Source: Nitrospiraceae bacterium (GTDB lineage Bacteria; Nitrospirota; Nitrospiria; Nitrospirales; UBA8639). Taken from it: 64,000 nt of DNA. Numbering within the stretch: the stretch's first letter is position 1; every line of letters begins with the position of its first letter. The position numbers and the translations under genes were made by a program. Location of the stretch: the NCBI GenBank assembly GCA_020632595.1, contig JACKFF010000005.1, forward strand, positions 186,001-250,000. Direction: 5' to 3'. Positions 36,067 to 44,967 of the stretch are shown piece after piece. Below the pieces are notes generated by a model. The model was not told the origin of the DNA. It did not search any database and saw only the letters and a program-made list of their open reading frames with translations.

Positions 36067-36766
36067 ATGAAAAGGGCAGCCGTGACTCCGGTGTATGTGA
36101 TCGCCGGATTCCTGGGCAGCGGAAAAACCACCTTGCTGAAGAGGGCGTTGGCACACGAGCTTGACAGGGGAGTCAAGCCGGCGGTGCTCATGAACGAATT
36201 CGGCGAAGTGGATGTGGGCGGAGCAACACCTCCATCACGCCGATACCATTATCCTCAATAAGCTGGATCAGATGGATAGCGCGCATACGGATCGGGTTGA
36301 GCAGCAGATCAGGGCGGCCAACCCCACGGCCCGTGTGCTGAGAGCGGTACTTGCTGATGTGCAAGTGCCCCGGCTCCTGGCCCGATCGACTTCCTTCAGG
36401 AAAACCGTCATTGCCGATGGTACCAGCAAGGATTCGGCCGCCGGGTATCGGAGCGGCAGTTTCAGGATCACGCTCCCGGTCGATCCGGTGCGATTGGAAG
36501 CATGGCTGCGGCGCTATGCCCGATCGGTTGTCCGGCTCAAAGGCTTTCTGCTGGTGGCCGGATTGGCTGAGTGCCAGAAAGTGCAATGGAGTATGGGCTC
36601 GCTCTCGATCACTCCGTGTGTCGGGACGGCACCCTCGCAAGCCAGGATCGTTGTCATTGGACGTCGTGTCCCGTGGCAACGGTTTTTGGAAGGACTTGAG
36701 CGCTGTTTGGTGCAACCAAGGCGAAAGACGAAACAATGGAGTCGAGCGACAAGGAGAAAGCCGTGA
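36067..36766 (+). pseudogene. COG0523 GTPase gene with internal deletion
   Basis: The N-terminal part ([28 protein letters not shown]... to LMNEFGEVDV) carries Walker A. At about 36215 the frame jumps to HADTIILNKLDQMDS, the NKxD region and C-terminal domain, continuing to 36766. About 110 codons with the CxCC metal site and switch II are missing, and the two halves are in different frames. Probably non-functional, although the C-terminal half (frame 36212-36766) is open. Confidence 0.8.
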
Positions 36767-37476
36767 TGCAGGGAGATGAGGCCACGAAGAGCAATACGGG
36801 TGGAGCCGTGAGGTTGATTGACGATCCGGCTGCGCGGGAATTGGTCAGGGAGGCGCACAGCCGGATGTATAAGTGGCCGGCCGGGTTCGGCGGGTATCGA
36901 GCGGATCTGATCCTTAACGATGAGGGACGGATCACGGACGGAACGGTCAGGCTGATTCCGCGGAAGGACACGACCGTTGATCTGCCCGGAGCCGATCCTG
37001 CTCTGCAGGAATGGGCGCGAGAGCGACTCTGGACTCAAGGGATGCATTTGGCTTATTCGCCGTTTGCGGAAGGCGACGGCAAGTACGTGCTGTTATTCGA
37101 TCCCGACGAAGACCCTGCAGTACCACATCCGCGGGGCCGGCGGGTGTTGTTGACCGGTGGCCGCCTTGAATCCTGGTATCGCATTCAGCATGGCCGATAC
37201 ACGCAGATCGGTCGTATGACCCCCATGACCGAATCTCGTGTGAATACCATTGAACGCTACGATCAGGCTCCGGACGGGAAGCAATACTCCAGCCATTACG
37301 TGATGACGTACTTTTCGTTAGATGGTCGATCAGTTGTCGGCATGGAAAGCTATGTCAACGAATTTGTGGAGGTAGCCGGTGTCTGGCTTCCCGCCGTCCG
37401 GCGTGTGTCATTTGGAGAGAAGGGTGGAGTCAGCACACGGGTGATGACATTAACGAACCATGAGGTGATGGAATGA
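36766..37476 (+). CDS. DUF3386-family protein
   Basis: 236 residues, start at ATG 36766 because AAGGAGAAAG precedes it and it overlaps the upstream stop (TGATG). Family features: REAHSRMYKWPAGFGGYRADL (about 39-59), GTVRLIPR, LWTQGMHLAYSPFAEGDGKY, and SRVNTIERYDQAPDGKQYSSHYVMTYF. DUF3386 proteins occur mainly in cyanobacteria, plastids and a few other bacteria. Function unknown; the zinc-operon setting suggests a zinc-limitation role. The gene overlaps moaB by 4 bases. Confidence 0.75.
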   Translation: MQGDEATKSNTGGAVRLIDDPAARELVREAHSRMYKWPAGFGGYRADLILNDEGRITDGTVRLIPRKDTTVDLPGADPALQEWARERLWTQGMHLAYSPFAEGDGKYVLLFDPDEDPAVPHPRGRRVLLTGGRLESWYRIQHGRYTQIGRMTPMTESRVNTIERYDQAPDGKQYSSHYVMTYFSLDGRSVVGMESYVNEFVEVAGVWLPAVRRVSFGEKGGVSTRVMTLTNHEVME

Positions 37477-38045
37477 GTCAGGCAGGCAGTGCAACGACGG
37501 AATCATCAGGCATCAAGAAAGCCGGCCTCAGCGTGGCGGTGGCGGTCTTGACGGTCTCGGATTCCAGAACGGTCGAAACGGATACGAGTGGGAGGGCCAT
37601 CATTGATCGTCTCACGCAAGCCGGACATCGCATCGAAGACCGTAAAATGTGTAAAGACGACGATCAGGCTATTCGCGAAATAATTGCGGCATGGGTGGCC
37701 GACTCGAAGGTCGAATTCGTGATTGTGACGGGCGGGACAGGCGTGACGCAGCGCGATGTGACTCCCGATGCTGTTCGTTCCTTGTTCACCAAATCGATCC
37801 CCGGGTTCGGCGAACTCTTTCGCTGGCTCAGTCATCGTGAAATCGGAACATCGACGATTCAATCGCGGGCCGATGCGGGTGTCTGTGGGGACACGATTGT
37901 CTTCCTGCTTCCGGGAAGCACGGGCGCCTGCCGATTAGGTATGGAGGAGATCATTCTTCCGCAGCTGGATCTCGATCATAAACCCTGCAACCTCACCGAA
38001 CTCCTTCCACGGGTCAAGCAGGAGCATCCACCGCATGATGACTAG
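37473..38045 (+). CDS. moaB: MoaB/MogA-like molybdopterin adenylyltransferase-type protein
   Basis: 190 residues. The MoCF-binding fold is clear: VAVLTVSDSRTVETDTSG (about 24-41), FVIVTGGTGVTQRDVTPDAV (about 86-105) and PGSTGACRLGMEEIILPQL. MoaB/MogA proteins adenylylate molybdopterin before metal insertion. Its place in a zinc operon is unexpected; either it serves a Mo enzyme or it has another adenylylation role. Coupled by ATGA to the DUF3386 gene. Confidence 0.85.
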   Translation: MSQAGSATTESSGIKKAGLSVAVAVLTVSDSRTVETDTSGRAIIDRLTQAGHRIEDRKMCKDDDQAIREIIAAWVADSKVEFVIVTGGTGVTQRDVTPDAVRSLFTKSIPGFGELFRWLSHREIGTSTIQSRADAGVCGDTIVFLLPGSTGACRLGMEEIILPQLDLDHKPCNLTELLPRVKQEHPPHDD

Positions 38046-38053
38046 GGATCCGT

Positions 38054-38362
38054 ATGGCGATTAGTGTGACGCAAGACGGGCGGATTGCCATCGTCTGGGA
38101 CCTATCGCAATTAAAACGTGTGTACCGTTCGCTCTTTGCTCAGTTGCGAGCCGACCCTGGTGCCGATGTGGATGACGGCGACTATTTGCTGGAATTGCAA
38201 ATGTTTCTCCAGCAAAAGGCCGGCGAGGATGGCGTTGATGTGACGCTTCATTCGGCTTGGGAGGCCTGGCTTGGCCACGAGGCGCCCATTCCGTGTGAGC
38301 AACGGTATGAACAGTATCGATCGAAAGAAACAGATGCTTCAGGACAAGGCTCATCCCTGTGA
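38054..38362 (+). CDS. Hypothetical protein of the zinc operon
   Basis: 102 residues, mostly helical: MAISVTQDGRIAIVWDLSQLKRVYRSLFAQLRADPG, YLLELQMFLQQKAGEDGVDVTLHSAWEAWL. No family recognised. It sits 8 bases after moaB and overlaps the ZIP transporter start (GTG) by 4 bases, so it is surely in the operon. Confidence 0.7.
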   Translation: MAISVTQDGRIAIVWDLSQLKRVYRSLFAQLRADPGADVDDGDYLLELQMFLQQKAGEDGVDVTLHSAWEAWLGHEAPIPCEQRYEQYRSKETDASGQGSSL

Positions 38363-39150
38363 GCCTTCCCGCCGAGTCCACGTGGTTGTTTGTTGTGCTG
38401 ATGGGATTGCTTGGCAGTATCGGCGCGTTGCTTCCGGCCTGTCTGGTGCTGTTTATTCCGGATGGCTGGCGCCATCAATGGCTGCCCTACCTTCTGAGTT
38501 TCGCCACGGGAACCATGCTGGCAACCGCTATAATCGGGCTCATTCCCGAGGCGCTGGAGCTTGCGTCTGTTCACGCCGTGGGAGTGGCCGTGCTCGCAGG
38601 GTTGGTCCTGTTTTTTGTGCCGGAGTGGTCTCTCGTCTGGCGGCATGCGCATGGCGAGGATTTTGTTCATCACCATCAACATAGGCCCGGTCAGAGTTTG
38701 GGGAAAAAGACGGGGATGCTCGTCCTGGTCGGCGATACGGTACACAATTGTGCTGATGGGATCGTGATAGGCGCGGCTTGTGTCGTCTCCCCGGCGTTAG
38801 GTTTTGTGGCGACGCTGGCCGTGTTGGCGCATGAAGTCCCGCAGGAATTGAGCGACTTCACGATTCTCTTGTCAAGCGGATTCACGCGGTGGGATGCCTT
38901 CATGTGGAATACCCTCTCCGGGTTGAGCACGCTCGTGGGCGTCGTGGTGGCATACGGAGGATTGTCCTATGCAGAACCGATCCTTCCGTATGCCTTGAGC
39001 GTGGCTGCGGCCAGTTTTCTGTATATCGGCCTGGCAGACCTCGTGCCGGGCTTGCATGGACGAATTGGCGCGGCGAGCGGGGGATGGCAGTTTTTCTTGA
39101 TGATTGGCGGGATGATCACGATCGGCGCCTTGACCATCTTGCCCCATTAA
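38359..39150 (+). CDS. ZIP-family metal transporter
   Basis: 263 residues, GTG start overlapping the upstream stop. About eight membrane helices, with the metal-path motifs HNCADGIVIGAA in helix 4 (about 133-144) and HEVPQELSDF in helix 5 (about 160-169), and a His-rich cytosolic loop HAHGEDFVHHHQHR (about 95-108). ZIP proteins bring zinc or other divalent metals into the cytosol. Under Zur control this would be a high-affinity uptake route. Confidence 0.9.
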   Translation: MSLPAESTWLFVVLMGLLGSIGALLPACLVLFIPDGWRHQWLPYLLSFATGTMLATAIIGLIPEALELASVHAVGVAVLAGLVLFFVPEWSLVWRHAHGEDFVHHHQHRPGQSLGKKTGMLVLVGDTVHNCADGIVIGAACVVSPALGFVATLAVLAHEVPQELSDFTILLSSGFTRWDAFMWNTLSGLSTLVGVVVAYGGLSYAEPILPYALSVAAASFLYIGLADLVPGLHGRIGAASGGWQFFLMIGGMITIGALTILPH

Positions 39151-39171
39151 GGGGAGGGAACGGAGGAGAAA

Positions 39172-39717
39172 ATGACGAGGAGCGTGCAGTTGGGAGACGA
39201 GCGGATTCAACTGATGGGGCAGTTGCCGTGTCCGGGCGATCGTCTGACGGCCGGGTTTGCCATTCCTGCCGCGCGTCTGGCGCAGGAGCCGCTCAGAGCG
39301 TCGGATCTTCAGGACGGGTTGGTGGTGCTTTCGACCTTGCCGAACATTCAAAAGCATGCCTGTCTGGCGCAGATTGTCGACTTGGAAGAGCGCAGCCATG
39401 AGCAGTTGCCGGGTTTACGAATTGTGCATGTGTCGGCGGACCACGAAGAGCATTGGAGAGAGGTGGATCGGTTCCATCCCAACGTTCGGGCGGCAGGATA
39501 TTCTCTGTGCTGCGCGGATGAGGACAGCCGGGAGTCGTTCGTGAAGGCTTTTGGGATTGGAGTGGCCGGTCACCATCAGATCGCCCATGGATTGTTCGCG
39601 CTGCGCGACGGGGTCTTTGTTGCCGTCCAGGTGCCAGATGATCAAATGCGGCCGGCGGACGTGAAGATCTTCCTTGAGGCTCTGTTGACGGTGGAACAAG
39701 CGGAGCGTTCCCGGTAA
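39172..39717 (+). CDS. Thiol-peroxidase (Tpx)-like redoxin
   Basis: 181 residues with the Tpx layout: a GQLPCPGDRL start region, SDLQDGLVVLSTLPNIQKHACLAQI (about 43-67) holding the peroxidatic Cys at the usual place (canonical members have TxxC, here KHAC), and a second Cys pair SLCC at about 103-106 in place of the resolving Cys region. Probably a peroxidase; sequence changes around the active site leave specificity open. Plus-strand operon member, 21 bases after the ZIP gene. Confidence 0.75.
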   Translation: MTRSVQLGDERIQLMGQLPCPGDRLTAGFAIPAARLAQEPLRASDLQDGLVVLSTLPNIQKHACLAQIVDLEERSHEQLPGLRIVHVSADHEEHWREVDRFHPNVRAAGYSLCCADEDSRESFVKAFGIGVAGHHQIAHGLFALRDGVFVAVQVPDDQMRPADVKIFLEALLTVEQAERSR

Positions 39718-39866
39718 AACGGCTGGCGACTGTGTGCTAGCTTGTGAGGATGTCACAGGTTCCATCGGGGACATGGGGAGAGTGAGGGACTCAAAGGGCT
39801 GCACGTGGCGCCTGGTGAGGGAAGGAGAGCGACGTTCAGGAGCCAGACAATAAGGGGCACGCACTC

Positions 39867-41144
39867 GTGGTTGCGGGCGGGTGGGTGTTTGATCCCGGCC
39901 GATGGAACGGGGAAGCGGATGTGTGGATTGGTGACGGCCGCATTGTGGCGGTGGTATCGCCGGGTGTGCCACCCCCATCAGGCAGTCGGTGCATCGATGC
40001 AACCGGCCTACTTGTTGTGCCCGGGTTGGTTGATCTGCACGTCCACCTGCGTGAGCCGGGGTTTGAGTATAAAAAAACGATTGCGACGGGAACTGCTGCG
40101 GCTGTGGCAGGGGGATTCACGTCTGTCTGTTGTATGCCCAACACTCAACCGGTCAATGATTCGGCTGAGATAACCAGGCGAATTCTCGGGCATGCCAAGG
40201 CGACCGGCCTGGCTGCCGTCAATCCAGTAGGCGCGATTACAAAAAAATCACAAGGTCGCGAGTTCACAAACGTCATGGAGCTGAAAGAAGCCGGTTGTGT
40301 GGCCGTTTCTGATGACGGCCGGCCGGTCATGGATGATCAGGTGATGCGAGCGGCCATGAAAAAAGCCGCTGCGGCCGGTCTGCCGGTCATTGATCATTGC
40401 GAAGATCTGAATCTATCGGGTTGTGGCTGCATGAACGACGGGCCGGTGTCGCGGGCGCTAGGATTGCGCGGCATGCCGGCTATGGCTGAAGACCGGATGG
40501 TGAAGCGAGATATTCTGTTGGCACAGGAAACTGGCGCCAGGCTTCACATTGCCCACGTCAGCACGGCCGGGACCGTGCAAGCCGTGCGACACGCCAAGGC
40601 GGCTGGGTTGCCGGTGACCGCCGAAGTCTGCCCCCACCACTTTTCGCTCACAGAGGATATTGTGGGTGAACAGCAGGCGAATGCCAAGATGAATCCTCCC
40701 TTGCGAAGTCAGCAGGATCGAGCCGCGTTGATTGAGGGGTTGGCTGACGGGACAATCGATGCCATTGCCACCGACCATGCCCCGCATGCCGAGTATGAAA
40801 AGCAATGGGGCATGGATCGCGCGCCGTACGGCATTGTCGGGCTTGAGACGGCGTTGGGGCTGGCCTTCCGGTTGGTTGAGGACGGCGTGCTTTCTGTGGA
40901 ATCGGTGATCGAAAAATTGACATCGGCTCCCGCGCGCCTGTTCGGTTTGCCAAAAGGGACCCTGGCGGTTGGGGTTCAGGCGGATGTGGTGCTGATCGAT
41001 CCTCACCGCGAGTGGATCGTCGATCCTGAGCGGTTCCGGTCGAAAGGGCGGAATACGCCGTTTGCCGGGTGGCGCCTTTGTGGCCAGGTCGTCAGAACGC
41101 TCATCGAAGGGAAAACGGTTTATCACCCTCCGGGTAAGGCCTGA
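39867..41144 (+). CDS. pyrC: Dihydroorotase, second (zinc-operon) copy
   Basis: 425-residue class I dihydroorotase: the metal motif VDLHVHLREPG (about 53-63), CCMPNTQPVND (about 89-99), IDHCED, HIAHVST and the catalytic Asp in ATDHAPHA (about 302-309). It closes or opens the dihydroorotate ring in pyrimidine synthesis. Extra PyrC copies in Zur-regulated clusters are thought to keep the pathway going when the main zinc enzyme fails. GTG start after AAGGGGC; no earlier start in frame. Confidence 0.9.
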   Translation: MVAGGWVFDPGRWNGEADVWIGDGRIVAVVSPGVPPPSGSRCIDATGLLVVPGLVDLHVHLREPGFEYKKTIATGTAAAVAGGFTSVCCMPNTQPVNDSAEITRRILGHAKATGLAAVNPVGAITKKSQGREFTNVMELKEAGCVAVSDDGRPVMDDQVMRAAMKKAAAAGLPVIDHCEDLNLSGCGCMNDGPVSRALGLRGMPAMAEDRMVKRDILLAQETGARLHIAHVSTAGTVQAVRHAKAAGLPVTAEVCPHHFSLTEDIVGEQQANAKMNPPLRSQQDRAALIEGLADGTIDAIATDHAPHAEYEKQWGMDRAPYGIVGLETALGLAFRLVEDGVLSVESVIEKLTSAPARLFGLPKGTLAVGVQADVVLIDPHREWIVDPERFRSKGRNTPFAGWRLCGQVVRTLIEGKTVYHPPGKA

Positions 41145-41152
41145 CGCGTCGT

Positions 41153-41752
41153 ATGCGCATCGTGGCATTCGTGCATCAAAAGGGCGGAACCGGAAAGACG
41201 ACGCTGGCCATCGGGACCGCGATCGCTCTGGCTGAGACCGGAGCCAGGGTGCTCCTCGTGGATGCGGATGTGCAAGGGACGGCAAGTGAGTGGGGAAGAC
41301 GGTGGGGTCAGCGATGGAATGTGGTCTGCCGGTCCCAAATGCAGCCGATTATTCATGAGCAGACTGACCGTTTCGAGCGCATGTTTGATTGGATGATCGT
41401 GGATGGACCGCCGAACGTGTCCGAGATGACGGCCAGTATTTTCAAGGCGGCCGATGGCATTCTGATCCCGATACGGCCGTCGCTTCCGGATATCTGGGCG
41501 CTTGAAAATCTGGCGGCTTTGCATGAACGACTGACGTCAGAGGGAAATGCGGGGACTGTCTTCGTGGTGTGGAATCAGGTTGTCGATCCGCCGACTGAGG
41601 GGATGGTTGCCCAAGTCAGCGCGATGCCATGGCCGGTATCGCCCCGCCTTATTCCCTGGGATGCCGCCTGGATGCAGCTCATGGAGGGCGCTCCCGTTCC
41701 GGATGATTCAGGGAAGTATCTTCGAGCGCTGGCAACGGGAATCTTGTCGTGA
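41153..41752 (+). CDS. ParA/MinD-type ATPase
   Basis: 199-residue deviant Walker ATPase: HQKGGTGKTTLAIGTAIALAE (about 8-28), DADVQGTASEWG (about 40-51) and VDGPPNV (about 84-90). Short for a chromosome ParA and without a ParB partner or HTH, so it fits a stand-alone ParA-like or cargo-positioning ATPase. Only 8 bases from pyrC, hence operonic. A role in zinc economy is not explained by known families. Confidence 0.8.
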   Translation: MRIVAFVHQKGGTGKTTLAIGTAIALAETGARVLLVDADVQGTASEWGRRWGQRWNVVCRSQMQPIIHEQTDRFERMFDWMIVDGPPNVSEMTASIFKAADGILIPIRPSLPDIWALENLAALHERLTSEGNAGTVFVVWNQVVDPPTEGMVAQVSAMPWPVSPRLIPWDAAWMQLMEGAPVPDDSGKYLRALATGILS

Positions 41753-42164
41753 GCTTCTGTTCTTTCCCGGATGACCAATCTTTCGTCTGTCAGCCCTCCT
41801 CCAGGCGGTCGGCACTCCGGAGTCGTCCGTCTGTTCCCCCGTTGCAGGCACAGCATGGGAGTTTTGAAAAATGAAAAAATTCACGTGCAAATTTGCCCAG
41901 GATGAGGGGCAGCATACCTCCTGCTGTCATTTCGAGCCCAGCGAGAAATCTAACCCCAGGGGACAGAACTCCTGTTGAGCGATATGTCATCCGGGTTAAA
42001 AAGCCCCTGCTCTTTCATGCGCATCCTAACCCTTCAAAATTCTTGACAAAATTAGCTCGTTATTCAAGAATCCCTCGTATCGAGACGGGCCTGTGTGTGC
42101 CAACGCTGAAAATTTTGAGTGATTCTGGAAGGCCATAGGGAACTCTAAAGCTGAATGCATACGT
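41753..42164. other. Intergenic region with MITE end and recombinase remnant edge
   Basis: No gene supported. Includes a MITE-like left end (41857-41903) and leads into the tyrosine-recombinase fragment at about 42165. Confidence 0.5.
41857..41903. mobile_element. Truncated left end of MITE-like element
   Basis: GGGAGTTTTGAAAAATG and CAAATTTGCCCAGGAT match the first 47 bases of the 215-bp elements at 22098 and 59650. Beyond 41903 the match ends, so this is a truncated or related copy. Confidence 0.55.
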
Positions 42165-42350
42165 GAGGGAGGATGGTGACGCCGGCCGTCGCACCTTCCG
42201 GCATTCATTTGTCACGCATCTGTTTGAAAGCGGCTCTGACATCGCAACAATCCAGGAATTGCTCGAGCAACAAGACTGGCAGACGATGATGATCCACACG
42301 CATATTCTCCATAGAGGGAGGCGGGTGTCCGCAGTCCGCCTGACGGGATG
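42165..42350 (+). pseudogene. C-terminal remnant of a tyrosine recombinase (integrase)
   Basis: Decodes to [26 protein letters not shown] and [12 protein letters not shown]. This is the end of the catalytic domain of an IntI/XerC-like tyrosine recombinase: box II HxxRH-type residues (here [10 protein letters not shown]) and the nucleophile Tyr position changed to His (IHTHIL where YTHV is usual). The Arg-I half and N-terminus are missing. It sits beside the two cassette-like genes. Confidence 0.7.
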
Positions 42351-42533
42351 TGAACCATCAAGGAAGGGTGTTCGCATAAGAACCCGTCATAAAGAGCCCA
42401 TAGGGCGTAATTCATTGAAATGGCAATGATCATGTCGGTATTTTCAGAGAATTCGATGGTGTGTGACACGGACAGAAATAGGCAGATCCGCCTCTTATGC
42501 GGAACCGCCTAAACATTGGAAGGTCATTTGGTT

Positions 42534-43052
42534 ATGTCGACCATGCAGCATACAGACTTTGCAAAGGCAAAGCGATTTATCTGCATGGATATTGATCGCG
42601 AAATTCGTCTCGCCTATGCGTCGCAACGTAATGAGTTTAAGGCGGCAGTCCAGCCATTTGTGATTCCGCTTGGTGGCGCAAACTATTTGGCGGCGTTGGG
42701 TTTGCTGAGCTATACCGAGTTTGGGGGTAAACTCAAGTACAACGAAAGGAAAAAAAATGGGAGCGATTTCGCCTCAAAAAACTTCAATCGCTTCTTCGAT
42801 GATCTCGGTGCCGGATATAAACAGTTTCGAGCTTCTGGTACCGATGTCTATGATATTTTTCGGTGTGGCTTAGTGCATGAGTATTACGCGAAAGCGAATT
42901 GCGACATATATATGTGCAAGAAAAAAGACAAGCCAATCGGCATTGGTGTCGAGCCATGCGGAAAGTACTATTTTGTAGTCGAGACGTATTTTGAAGATCT
43001 TAAGCGTGCACTGGATCAGTTAGAGAAAGATTGTTTTAATGAAATCATGTAA
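42534..43052 (+). CDS. Hypothetical protein, cassette-like
   Basis: 172 residues from ATG 42534 (GGAAGG lies ten bases ahead). VQPFVIPLGGANYLAALGLLSYTEFGG (about 37-63) and YDIFRCGLVHEYYAKANC (about 103-120) look structured, with several Cys. No family recognised. AT-richer than the zinc island around it, and followed within a few bases by an attC-like core, so it is probably acquired. Function unknown. Confidence 0.65.
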   Translation: MSTMQHTDFAKAKRFICMDIDREIRLAYASQRNEFKAAVQPFVIPLGGANYLAALGLLSYTEFGGKLKYNERKKNGSDFASKNFNRFFDDLGAGYKQFRASGTDVYDIFRCGLVHEYYAKANCDIYMCKKKDKPIGIGVEPCGKYYFVVETYFEDLKRALDQLEKDCFNEIM

Positions 43053-43114
43053 CCTAACCATCCCATCAACCAACCGCTCCTTACGTCGCGGCGGCTTATG
43101 AACAACGTTAGAGC
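43053..43114. other. attC-like recombination site
   Basis: Begins ACCTAAC (fits RYYYAAC) at about 43053-43059 and ends AACGTTAGAGC, the core-like GTTAGAGC lying at 43107-43114. Inner arms CCGC/GCGG pair weakly, and the 3' core has G where Y is expected. Together with the matching GCTCTAAC at 44957-44964 this suggests an integron-type junction. Confidence 0.4.
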
Positions 43115-43185
43115 GCCCCAAATTGACGTCTTCTGTAAAGGTCGCCGTTAGTATTGTGACAAAACTTAGCGTTAATGAGGAAAAT

Positions 43186-44967
43186 ATGACCAATAATGTG
43201 CCGGAAATACTCAAGCTATTCAAAGAACAGTTGAATAATCAGATTGGCACAATCGTAAAAGAACATTCATTTGATACCCAAGGATATGGATTTGCATATT
43301 GGTATCTTCGAAATGTTGGCGGAATGACGGATATCCAAGCAAAGGACCAGATATGTGATGGTGGTGGGGATTTAGGAATAGATGCGATCGAGATAATCGA
43401 TGAGCAAGTTGTTTTTTATCAGTTCAAGAATCCTGTGTCAGCCGAGAAATCACTTGAGGCGGGCGAGATCGACAAATTGATTTCTGGCTTGGAGCTTATC
43501 TTAAGCAGAAATCATAATAGAAACGCTAATCAGGAGCTTCTGTCTCGTCTAGAAGAGATATATAGTTTTACGCCTACCGGTTACAAAATTGTCGTCGCTG
43601 TTTCTAGCTTGGCAGAGATGCCTTCCGATGCAGTGTCAAAGTTAAACAGCTTTTGTCAACGGAACAGTGGTGTCGCAAAGGATTTATTTCGCTGGGAGTT
43701 TCAAAATTTAGAAGACGTTCACAATCGCTTTTATAGCGCACATCTTCCCACTCTTGAAGCCACGCTGGATCTGTCGCTGAATCGAGTCCCGTATATGACT
43801 AAAGTCGGAGATCATGAAACCTACATTTTTGATCTAAGCGGCGAATATCTTGCAAGGCTTTACGATGAACACGGCGAAAGTATTCTTCAGCAAAATGTAA
43901 GAATGTTTGAAGGAGACAAAGGTACAAATTTAGCTATAGCGCAAACCGCGTGCAATGTTGAGGAATCCAAAGATTTCTTTCATTTTAACAACGGGGTTTC
44001 TGTTATATGCGATACAGCAATTTTCCATCCATTCAACAATCGATTGAGTTTGGAGCGGCCACAGGTAGTTAATGGTGGCCAAACTATGCGGATCCTTCAC
44101 CGGTGCTTCAGGAAAAGCGAATTGCAATCTGACGTTCACGTCGTTGTAAGAGTTATTACCACTGGAAAAGATAAACAGTTTGCTTCGAATGTTGCCGTGA
44201 ACCTCAACAACCAAACTAGGGTGGACAACACCTTTTTGAGGTCAAATGACCCCAGAATCGTTCAATTGCTACATTCACTCACGACGCTTGGATATTTCCT
44301 AGAAAGAAGGGCTGGCGAGATTGATGCAATGCTTCCTGATGAACTTAAAGAGCTTGAAAATAGATTCGGTAGCCCACTTGCCAAGCATATTATTTCTCTC
44401 AAAGATGGTATGCAGGCCTATGTGGCTACATATTATCATGATCCACAACTAGCGAAGAAGGATCCTGCCAGAATTTTCACAGACGATGGTGGCAGTTTTT
44501 CCAAAATTCTTCAGTCAAATCTGACTGCGGAAAAGTTTAGAGATTCCTATGAGCTAAGTCGGATCGTTTCTGCTCAGGTCGACCGATTTAAGATGTTAAA
44601 ACGGAAAAGATATTCGGACGAAGATGAGAGGAAACGCGTGTATGTGCAGGAAATTGGCTCAGTAATTGAGCCCGTTTTTGCTGAGCTTGACGCTGCAATA
44701 CCACAGATCACTGTTTTTGGAATGGCGTATCTGTTCGAAAAGCACTTACAAACGAGCTCAGAGGATCTTAATAGTTTTGTCGGTGCCATCGGAAACAATC
44801 CTGGAATAGTGTGGAGCGGATTCGCCGAATTGATATCCGCTCGTGAGGCTTTAAAAATCGAAAAGAGTTGGCCGACACTACTTAAGTCCGGTTCATTCTA
44901 CAAAGATGCCCTAACACACCTCAGGCAAACTTGGAAAGCTTCTTCTGACGCCACCTGCTCTAACTAG
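43186..44967 (+). CDS. AIPR-family abortive infection phage resistance protein
   Basis: About 593 residues from ATG 43186 (GAGG just ahead); the longer TTG start at 43123 lacks support. The N-terminal part has a restriction-endonuclease-like site, DLGIDAIEI then VVFYQFKN (D...QxK), and the central part the AIPR signature KDFFHFNNGVSVICD (about 265-280) and RPQVVNGGQTMRIL. AIPR proteins confer abortive infection against phage in some bacteria; the mechanism is probably nucleic-acid cleavage. It is AT-rich and bounded by inverted core sites (GTTAGAGC, GCTCTAAC), so it is likely a mobile cassette in the zinc island. Confidence 0.85.
   Translation: MTNNVPEILKLFKEQLNNQIGTIVKEHSFDTQGYGFAYWYLRNVGGMTDIQAKDQICDGGGDLGIDAIEIIDEQVVFYQFKNPVSAEKSLEAGEIDKLISGLELILSRNHNRNANQELLSRLEEIYSFTPTGYKIVVAVSSLAEMPSDAVSKLNSFCQRNSGVAKDLFRWEFQNLEDVHNRFYSAHLPTLEATLDLSLNRVPYMTKVGDHETYIFDLSGEYLARLYDEHGESILQQNVRMFEGDKGTNLAIAQTACNVEESKDFFHFNNGVSVICDTAIFHPFNNRLSLERPQVVNGGQTMRILHRCFRKSELQSDVHVVVRVITTGKDKQFASNVAVNLNNQTRVDNTFLRSNDPRIVQLLHSLTTLGYFLERRAGEIDAMLPDELKELENRFGSPLAKHIISLKDGMQAYVATYYHDPQLAKKDPARIFTDDGGSFSKILQSNLTAEKFRDSYELSRIVSAQVDRFKMLKRKRYSDEDERKRVYVQEIGSVIEPVFAELDAAIPQITVFGMAYLFEKHLQTSSEDLNSFVGAIGNNPGIVWSGFAELISAREALKIEKSWPTLLKSGSFYKDALTHLRQTWKASSDATCSN
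44957..44964. other. GCTCTAAC core, complement of cassette start
   Basis: Exact reverse complement of GTTAGAGC at 43107-43114, overlapping the last codons of the AIPR gene. In integron cassettes the first core of the attC is complementary to the cassette's own left end, as here. The rest of an attC hairpin is not visible downstream, so the right end may be deleted. Confidence 0.4.
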
